In this document: positions 1 through 10,000 of the stretch, in pieces
Layout of the letters: each line of letters begins with the position of its first letter
Position numbering within the stretch: the stretch's first letter is position 1
Assembly: GCA_033782935.1 (NCBI GenBank)
Contig: JAWQEG010000364.1
Span: forward strand, 298,501-362,500
DNA: 64,000 nucleotides
Direction of reading: 5' to 3'
Origin: Petrolisthes cinctipes
Taxonomy: Eukaryota; Arthropoda; Malacostraca; Decapoda; Porcellanidae
Translations under genes and position numbers: made by a program
Notes under the pieces: generated by a model
The model's database searches: none
Told to the model about the DNA's origin: nothing
What the model saw: only the letters and a program-made list of their open reading frames with translations

Positions 1-681
1 GAAGAGTATAGATAGCAATAAAAACAACATAATATACCTGTACAGGTCCTTGGGTTTAGCAAGGCATTCGACACAGTCGTATTTGAAAGGATAGTGAGGT
101 AGAAAGAAGCTCATGCACACTGAACATAAACAAAATAAAGTGCGGTTTAACGTCTGTATCCAGAAGAGTTCCTCAGGGATCAGTCCTTGGCCCCCTATTA
201 ATAATTTTGTGTAAATGATTTTTTATATATGTTTGCATAAACAGCAGTCTCAGCAAAATAGGTGATGACACTAAACTATGAAGAGTTACCAACTTGGAAA
301 GAAGATTCATGTGCCATGCAGAATGATCTAGTTACTTTACTTGAATAATCTGACATTTGGGAGAGAATACATTAGGCATCATACAAAAAAACAGCTGAAT
401 CCACCTACAATTCTTAAAGATTATAGTAGCAAAAATAACGGTGAAATCATACAATTATATACTGAGTAATATATCTATTGCTGACCTTTTACACTTATGA
501 AAGTTTGAAATTAATGGTACATATCGTAAATTGTTTCAAACCTGTCTCCTATAAAACAAGCTCTTGACTCCCCGTGTGGCATACAGTTGTGGCTCTTTAT
601 AAGTGTGCAGATACAGCATCATGTACACAATGATAGAATAGTAATTTGGGCCTTAAGTTATATTTTACTATTGTTTCTCAG
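1..681 (+). other. Intron of the ARID4-like gene (upstream exons lie outside the window)
   Basis: No coding exon is visible here. The stretch ends in a pyrimidine-rich acceptor (TTGTTTCTCAG) directly before the first ARID4 exon, so it is read as intron. Its left half carries a decayed LINE reverse-transcriptase fragment (separate entry); the rest is AT-rich and unremarkable. Confidence 0.6.
44..300 (+). mobile_element. Decayed non-LTR retrotransposon (LINE) reverse-transcriptase fragment
   Basis: Translated pieces in shifting frames match reverse-transcriptase landmarks in the right order: FSKAFDTV near 55-85, VPQGSVLGPLL near 170-200, and GDDTKL near 262-282, which corresponds to the ADDTKL catalytic block with the first Ala replaced. 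Stops and frame changes between blocks show it is dead. The family cannot be named from this much sequence. Confidence 0.7.
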
Positions 682-3600
682 GTGCAGCAGAAAGTGACAG
701 TGAGGATTATGAATCTGACATGGATACAAGCTCTGAAAAATCCCGAACACGTTCTTCTGACAGACGTAGTGCAGTTGTCTCATCTTCCTCATCTGCATCT
801 TCCACCCCTACTTCTGAACCTTCCACAACAGCTACTACTACAAATGTTGAAAAACCTTGTAAGGAATCACAGGTCAAAGTTCAGCAAGTTGAAATAAAAG
901 AGGAGGAGGAGGAGGAGGAGGAAGAAGAGGAGGAGGAAGAAGAGGAGGAGGAGGAGGAGGAGGAGGAAGAGGAGGAGGAGGAGGAGGAGGAAGAAGAGGA
1001 GGAGGAGCAAAAGCCATGTGGTAAGGATATAGACTTGAATGCCATTATGTCAGAAATGAAAGGGCTTGATAAACCCTTAAAGAAAGAAGATGATCGTAGT
1101 TTGAAGGAGGCAGTCCCTAGAATAATGTCACCAGTAATGCCATCTACTTTTATTACTCCTGAAAAGAAGACCCTGGAATCTCCAACAAAACCCTATGTAG
1201 AAAATATTCCTAAGAAAATAGATTCTCCTGCAAAAGTTACCCCTCAAGATACACCAAAGTTACTATCCCCCAAGTTAGAATCGGAGGAGGATGATATTTA
1301 TGAATTTAAAGAGCCCGAACCATTTGATTTTGGAGAGATGCGAGCTCGAAAGGATGGTCGGATGAAACCAACCATAGGTGCAGTGTCTTCAGAAGAATCA
1401 GAAGGTGATGCAAAAGGAAAGAAAAAGGGTAGACCAAAGAAAGATGGAGAAGGGGAAAATACAGAATCTGATAGTGATACTTCACCAAGTCCACAAAAGA
1501 GATTAGTGTTGACTCGAGATTTCAGAGATTCTCCAAACAAACGTCAAATATCTGAAACAAGAGAGGGAATTTCTCTTCTAGAAGGAAATGTGACTCCAGA
1601 AAAAAAGGAGTCCAGTACTCTTCCCTCTATAATTTCTCCACCTCGAAAGGCTCTGTTAAAGAGAGAAAATATTCCCAAAACAGAATCTGGTACTTCATCT
1701 ATCTCGGATGGGAAATTACTCAAGCCTGACTTTCCGAAATGCCCATCTCCTAAAGCAAGTCAGCCAGAGGGACCCAAAGCTTTCTCGTCTATAAAAGAAC
1801 CCGTTCGATTACATGTTATACCAGTCAAAGCAAAGCCAGTCAGCAATATAGAGAGGCCTATGACATCTCTTACAAAGACTGCTGGACCTTCTTCACATCT
1901 TCTTGCTCAGGCTGTAATGCCAGTTATTGAATCCAAAGCTCTGGCCAAACCAATAGCAAAGTCCTATGATGTTAAGAGTGATAAGCTCTCTCTTCAAGTG
2001 AAGTGTGAGGACAAAGTGGAAGCAAAGGTCATACCATTTTCTCAAAGACAGCAACACATATTTCCTCACCTTCTGAATCGATCAGAACCTAGTGATAGAC
2101 CCAAAGAAATTCAGCAGAGAGTTGCACCACCATGTATCCAGTCCCCACCAAGAGAAAATGTGTCAAACTCTGAATCTGGTCTTACAAATCAGAGTTCTTT
2201 AGAAGTTGAGAGAGTCAAGCGAGAAAGTTCTGTTGAAGAGAGCATAGAGGCAGTTGTGAAACGGGCCCGGCAGGGACAGGATATCCAGAGCCCAGGTGAA
2301 GATGTCTCAAAATCAACTGATAAAAAACGCAGAGCATCAGGCAGAGGCAAAAAACCTTTGAGCAGGGAGTTTGTTCCAGATACTTCAGAGGAATCAGATT
2401 CAGATGGCCGACAGTCCAGACCTGAAGTTGATAACAGGAGAGGTAAGGGGTTGAGTGAAGGTGCTGTAGGCAAAAGCTCTGACATATCCAAAGGACAAAG
2501 GCCAGTTACAGAACCAGCAAGAAAGAGTGGTAGAAGAAAAGTAGGGGGTGTTGTTGAGGATGAAGAAGAGGAGGAAAGAGATGAAGAGGAGGAGGAGGAG
2601 GAGGAAGAGGAAGAAGAAGAAGAACCAGTGCCTACAGTACAAGCTTTATCCAAAGGAAAATTAAATAAAAGGCAAGACTTAAATCCTGAAAAACTTGAAC
2701 AGCAAGATCAAGAAGAATTTTTGCAACAGAGAAAGAAACCGAGAGCATCTGCTTCAGCCACCCCAAAGAAAGTAGAGGAAGAGGTAGAAACTGGTTTAGG
2801 TGACCTTTTGTGTCAGGAAACTATTCCTCCTGGTAGCCCTGTTACCCATGACAGTAATATTGTTGAGACTGACAGTCAACAGCACCCAGATATGAAAAAT
2901 GAAATGCCTTTTGCAAGTGTTCCTACAGGCAGCAGTTTTGGTAAAAGAGGATCAATACCAGTTGGACAGACGGTTGTCTCAACTTCTCATCAAACTTCCA
3001 CCTCTCAGGCTGCTCCACTGCTGCTCTCTCAGCAGCAGTATTCATCTCAACATCAACTACAGCCACAACTCAAACAGTCCCAACAGCAACATATAACTTC
3101 ACAGCAAAAGCATCAGACTCTTTTGATACCTCAGGTTCACCAGTCTTGCCAACAAAAACTTCAACAACAGAAGACACAACATACTCAAGTACATCATCAA
3201 CATCTGCAGAAACAACAGACTGTACAGCCAAGCCAACAAGCTGCACACCTTCCATTGCAGGTACAACAGCATTCTCAAAAGCCGCAACTTAATCCCTCAG
3301 CATCAAAGCCGCATGGTGGCCCAGTACACAGTCATGTACAAGGACAACAGCAGGGTGCCCAACTACTCCATCAAGCAACCCAGGGACCTCATCTTCACTC
3401 GACACTTCAACAAGGGCCTCAGCACAAACATGGTTTATTACAGCAGCAGCAGCAGCAGCAGCAAGGGTCACAAGTTCAGCAGCAGCAGATGTCATCTGGG
3501 CAACAACAATCACAACTTTCTTCGAATGTACATCAGCATGTAAAGTTACAGCACCAGCAACATCATCATCAGCTACAGCATCAGTCCCCGGTAAAGATTC

Positions 3601-4057
3601 ATCAACCACTCCATCAAGGTCAGCAGCATCACCATCACCATCAAGTCCAGCCGCAGCACCAGCCACTACATCAAGGACATCAGCAGGTACAACATGGCAC
3701 TCAGTACAGTCATGGTCAGGCCAGCCTTCATTCTCCTCAGCGACAACGTGGAGAACAGCACCAGCAAGATCAACATCAGCATCAAGATCAATATCCACAT
3801 ATGTCTAGATCAGGGATTAATAATCCAAGTCTCGGTTCAAATATTGGAATGTCAACTGCATCAGGTAGCACCAGAACTTGTAGTAGTGGGCCAGTAGCCT
3901 CTGTGGCTGCCTCTGCATCAGGTAGTGGACTAGGAGCTGAGCCAGGGATGAGAGCAAGGCCAGGACTGCAGTCTTCAGCACAGACTACTCTCATGGATAA
4001 TACACCTCCCACAACACCAGAGAGCATCATATCGAATATATCTGATTCCCCTAGAGG
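682..4057 (+). CDS. ARID4: Large disordered exon of ARID4-like gene
   Basis: A single open exon of 3376 bases. It begins AAESDSEDYESDMDTSSEKS, continues through a long Glu run (901-1008), a Ser/Pro/Lys-rich middle with many SP and TP sites, a second Glu run (about 2566-2622), and a Gln/His-rich block from about 3030 to 3800. The donor is GG|GTAAGT at 4058. Reading through the donor reaches a stop immediately, which supports the splice. There is no globular domain in it. Open frames on the opposite strand here are compositional shadows of the Glu and Gln runs. Confidence 0.8.
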
Positions 4058-7000
4058 GTAAGTCTTTAATTAATTGTTTTACTCTAGAATTTAAGTGTTC
4101 TATTTCCTGCAGGCACTGGGCCTCTTCATCAAAGACTAGAGTCACTAGGCACTTGTGAGGTCACTGATTTAAGTCATCAAAATCCTGCATGTAAAAGAGA
4201 ATATTTATTAGGACTAGGAAGTTAGGAAACATGGATTGAAGCTAAACCTGAAGTGTGTCTATCTTAATATATAAGGCACACTCAACCCTGAAATTTCCGC
4301 ACTAATAGGGCGGAGCATCTGTCCAAGAATCACAAAAGCCCGGTGGCACTACTTACTTTCGTACATTTACCAGCCTCAGTCCGGCAATCACCAATATTCA
4401 CAAGCCACCCAAGACTTTTACCACACTCTCTACAACTCCATACAAAGTAAACAACAAACCAAAGAGGATTTGATATAAATACTGTACTGTACCAGAAATG
4501 CTTAAATTATACATTTAACATCATGTTCTGTTCTGTATTTACTGTTCTGTAGAAAAGAAGAGATGTATGTTTGTGCTGTGACCTTGTTGTCAGACGTGCA
4601 AGAATTATCCCAAAATTTTGGCACATTATGCGATAGCATGCATGCAAAAATTTCATAATTGTGTGATTTTTCACTCAATAATGAGTGACAAATTTTATAA
4701 AACATATATAATACTGTATACTGATTATCATGCATTACTCAAAATCGTAGGTAACGGAAATGAAATGGATGTCATCGATGAGGTAAGGACTCGCTGCATG
4801 CAGTTAATGTTCAGTGCAACAGGGACAAAAAAAAACAGGACCCAGGGGTTTCTACTGAGGTACTGACTAGAATGTTGGTGACTTGGCTGTTATCTTGGAC
4901 AATAACCAGGAAAATGTAATGGAACAGCCACAACCAAATTAATGTAATCATTCATTGCGCTTGACTTTTCCCTTGGTTCCCGGACTTGTATAGGAATGAG
5001 GAAAATTGGTGGATAAAAAAATGTCTGGAAAACTGAGGTCCAAGAATTTGAAGGTTGAGTGTATTTTGAAATTTCGGTGGAACTCGTTTTGTTGTGCAGA
5101 CATATAGATGATGTCACTTTCAAGCTACCTTTGTTCAGTTTCAATGCTTCCGTCAACACATTTTTCTGATTTTTTTCCTGGCTATTCTATAGCTACTAAT
5201 GTAGATAGTCACTGCTTTTCCTCTAAGGCTATCAGCATTAGTATTCTTCAGGGCTCTGTCCAATCATTTATTCATTTACTTTTCATTAATGATATTCTTA
5301 GCTGTATTCCTCCTGTATCCATTTATTTGCTGGTGATTCCATTCTACTACACCACATTTCACAATCGGCCAAAACTGGCGGGAAAAAGCTTGATGCCATC
5401 TATAGTTGCTGAGGTTATGATGAAGTTTAGTAAAAGTCCTGTAGTAGCAGTCTCCCTGAAGATTACTTGGTTCCTTTTAGTGAGGATCCACAAAATTTCT
5501 TGGTTGCTAGGGTCTGTGAAGCCAGTACTCGAGGTTATGTAACCTAAAGATGGAATGGTTTTTTGCAAAGGTGTTAAGTTATGATTGTTACATTTGTAGC
5601 TTCTAAGTACCCCCTGCACAACATTTATTGATTGTCTATGTGATACATAATTTCATTATTACAGAGAGAATGATCCTGTAAAACTGGATGACACCAGCAA
5701 ATCTGGACGGGATTCATCTGAAGTAGAATTGGAGAGCTTAGGGGACCATACTAAACTTGATCAGTTTTCAGAAGGTAAGTGCTTGATCTGGTTTTTAATT
5801 TGATTTGTACAAAAAGACATGGAGACATTCAATGAGCTGAGATTTATCTATTAAAATTTGTGGAAGATAATGATTGAAAGTCTTCTATTGAGGACTATGA
5901 AAGGTGAAGAAAGATGGGCTTCAAAGTCATCCATCACATCTGGAACAGGGAAAGTGTATGAGTGTGAGATTAAAAGGCTGTGTAGGTGAACCAAAGGAAG
6001 GACCATTTGAAGGAGGTGGCTCTGGGTGTGAGAGGGGCTCATTATTGTGGAAGGAGTGAGTGTTGAAATGGGGATACCTGGAGGCATATCTACCGTAAGC
6101 AACTCCTTGGTTCCCTTTTCTGGAAGTAGAATGAAAAATAGTTTGTGCTGGTACCAGTACCTCTTGGGTGTGATCTAGTGAATGAAAAATAAGGACTGAA
6201 TAGTTGGCTTAGTTTTGAAGAACACTGGATTAGATTCAGAAGTTCCTTTATTTAGGGTTGGTTTCAGTTTTAGTCGGCTCAAATTTAGTAAAAAGAACAG
6301 TACAGTATCTGCATATTTTGTCCAAAGTCTTAACTTCCAGCTCCTTTCAGAATGATCATATTATATGTGAATAGAATACAAATAGGCATTTCTCATTTAG
6401 CTTAGAGCTGCCATTGCTGCTGTTTGGGAAAGGTAGTTCTGGCACCATCAATTATTTCCTGTTCCAATCACTTACAGGTAACATGTAGATGTTACTTGAT
6501 TGTATTGTTTAGTTAATCTGAAAGGGAGATTTGATTTGCATGAAAAATAGTTGAGCACTAATGATAACGTTATGCACAAAACCGTCACTTTTCAGACTCA
6601 AATACTATGGACAGCACATTAGGTAGTGAGCCACGTCGACGAGATAGGCTGGGTCAGCTTTGTGGTGCAATAAAACGGCAACATGAAGGGCCATTAGCAC
6701 CAACTAGCCCAGCTGACTGTGAAGGGTCAGAAACTGAGGAGGGCAGTTTGACACCAGCAATGCCAAAGAGGCGTCGACGAGGACCTCGGGTGCGTGCCTG
6801 TAATGACCCTGATGAAGATGACCTATCAAAGAAGACTGGCATCCTTGGTTCTACATCTGTCCGCAGGAGACGCAGACACTCCTCCTCACGCACAGGTAGA
6901 TAGCAGTAGTGAACCTATTCCAGCATTACAGTACTTTTTGTAACTAAATGGCATGTTATGTTAAATGAAGGAGCTCTACTTGTATCACTTTATTGTGATG

Positions 7001-10000
7001 AGTCTTATCCTGGTCAGTTATGACCTTAAGCTATTTTCACCTTATGTTTTGATGATTTTTCAAATTTGTTGAAAAAACTGCACAAGTACCACTATGTACT
7101 TCTGTATTCTCTTCTAGCAAATTACAGAACAGTTAGTCCTTGTTGAATGAAAGGGGTATGTTTCAATACAGTATAAGGCATTCATTTTATGGATCCTCAT
7201 TCAGCACAACCACTTTTCCCATTTAACCCTTAAAGTGCAGGGATATTTGCATGTGTCCGCTCTCCAGACAGGCATATTTTACAAAACATAAACAAACAAA
7301 CCTTTGGGACCTAGTAGTTTATAAACCATTAAACCTACATGAATAAATGATACATGATATTGAAGTACAAACCTTATTTAACGACATAAACATCAACTTA
7401 TTTTACTAAGTAGCTTAGTTCTTGTTGTTGAAGTTCCTCAAGCTGTCTGGCTGAGCAGCCCCGAGCCCCTGAGGAAGGCCAAGGCTTGAACTGGGCTTTC
7501 CCACAGTGCCCTCAGAGAGTGTATGTTGTGTTGTTAGCGAGTGGTTGTGTACATTGGTCTTCCATTGTGTGTTTAATAGAATGGGGTGCTGTGTTGCATC
7601 CCAGACAGGTATCTACAATGGCTCCATTCAGCTTTTTCTGATATGTCAGAAGGGCCGGGTGGTGGCTACACCGCAGCTTGGCCAGGTGAACTCTGTCCTC
7701 ACGGGGAAGGGAGGATTTAGTTGGGTGGATGTTAGGAAGTCATTCAAACAGCTGAGTGTTGTTCTTGAGTGTTTGGATGGACTGGTGAGTGATTTAAGTA
7801 TGGATATGTTTCTGGAGACTGGTTTGGGGTGGGCAGGGTGTAAGAGATGATAGTACAGTATTTGTGTATGGTATCATGTACTGGGTGTTTTGATGTTCCT
7901 TGGCATATGTGGGTGTTCTACCTTGTGTAGTGGATGGTGTGGGTTTGTGGAGGCTGCAGCAAGTGTTTGTGTGCCTCAATTGTCAAGATGATCCTTGATC
8001 TTGAGGACTTTGTTTCATGGTGTAGGTGGTCTGTAGGTGTGGTAGCTGTGCAGCCTGTGATTATCTTTAGGGCTCTATTCTGTATGGTGTGAAGGGTGTT
8101 GAGATGAGTCACGGTGAGGTTTGAGGCCCAGGCAGGGCTTGCATCCATCACTAATCGGATATATTGTTTTTACACTGTGGTTGTGGTTTCTTTGTTGTGT
8201 CCAAATGTTTTGCTGGCAATTAAGTCCTTGCATGCATTTGTTTTTGATGATTGTGATATGTTGTTTGAATGACATCGATGTGTTGCATGTTATGACAAGT
8301 ATTTTGTGTGTGTGATATAGGTGTGATGTTTATGGTGAGGTGTGGTGTGTAGCGGTGTTCAGTGTTCCAGTTGGTGAGAAGGGTGACAGTTGACTTGGTG
8401 GGTGCTATTTTAAGTCTGTTTGTGGTGAACCAGGCATAAAGTGTGTTCAGGTAGGGTTGGAGGGTGTGAGTGGCTGCGTCTGCATTTTTGTGTGTACACG
8501 TGAGTGTTGTGTCGTCTGTAGGAAGCTATGTATATTTGTGGTGTCTGGGGTGTTGGTAGGTCAAGCATGTATAAATTGAAAAGAGTGGGTGACAGTACAA
8601 GTCCTTGGGGGACAACGTTAGTGAAACTTCTAATGTTAGATGACTGACCAGCAAATGTAACATGTGCTACTCTTCCCAAGAAATTGGCTAGCCATCTTTT
8701 TGTGTTATGCATGTTTGTGAGGTTGTGGTGGGGGATGGCATCGAATGTATTGCTGATGTCCAGTGTGACAAGGAGTGTTCTGTGTGGGGGTCTATCTGAG
8801 TTGATGCCATCATAGATTCTATGTGTGACAGTGTGAGGTCAGTGAGAAGAGTGTTTGTTGAGTGTATTGGTCTACAACCATGTTGTGAGGATGGAAGGGG
8901 AATGTGTGGTGTGATTAGACCAATGATGAGGCACTCAGTAACTTTGGAGGGGGTGCAAAGGACGATTAGATGAGGGTGGTGTGGAATTTTTGTTGGGTTT
9001 GGGGATAGTGATGATATTTCCATGCTTCCAGATGTTGGGTATTTTGTTGTGTGAGTGGCTGTAGTTTGCTAAGTTAGTATGTGCTTATATGCCTTTTGGT
9101 CCAATGTCGTGTTTTTGTTGGGGTGCCAAGCGGGCTTGAAGCAAGCACTATCTGACGACAAAAACAGACCAGATACGTGGAGTCGAACAACTGGCTTGCC
9201 GAAGGTGCCGAACCAAAATAATAGCAGAAAAATTATAAATTGACGGAATCGTCATATCATAGGAAAGCAATAAAAGGGTTAATATTAGTAATACACTTTG
9301 GCAAGATTTAAAATAACCACAGAGAAGGCCAACTGATCTCCAAATAAAATCATCACAATTATAATATAGGTACCCAACCTCATATCTCGAGTTGAGGTGG
9401 AGGGAAAAAACAACTAAAATTGGACACTTAATTATTAATGAAAACTTGATGGCTATTATACCAATCCTCACATGTTGAAATTTCACCGAAATTGCATGGT
9501 TAGGTATATGTTAGGTAAAGAATCAATTAACTGAGTAACCACATTTTTCTTTAATAATAAATATTATTTAGATTAAGACCTCTGCAGCAGTGTAAGCACT
9601 GGTAGAAAATTGCAAGTTTGATTACTTATAAATAATCCTTTTTGTCTTCCATAATAATATATACAAAAATTATTAGTATTAAATAATACTACAACATCTT
9701 ATTACATCATTATATTTGTTTATTTGGCACTGATTGCAAGTTACATGCACTAATTTAGCCAATTTCAATTATCTGTCGGCCATATTGTTGTTGTCAGCTG
9801 ACTACCAAGCGGCACCAAGACTGCTCCCGAGCAGGGTTGCTTTGGATACGAAGAGTGCTTGCTTTTAACGGCTACCGCTGGGCACGGCTTCGTATCCAAG
9901 CGACCGACAAAAACAGTACAGGGCAAGCTCGCTTGGTGAAAACCAAGCGAGCTTCGGGTCGCTTGGACAACAAAAACATGACACAAGGTGATTAAGGTGT

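Noticed and set aside
2189..2653. Long Ser-rich open frame on the minus strand
   Set aside because: It is the antisense of the Glu-rich and Lys/Ser-rich coding exon of the ARID4-like gene; poly-Ser is the shadow of the GAG/GAA tract.
3289..3798. Minus-strand Ala/Val/Asp-rich open frame
   Set aside because: Antisense shadow of the CAG/CAT-rich exon; no start context, splice signals or family motif.
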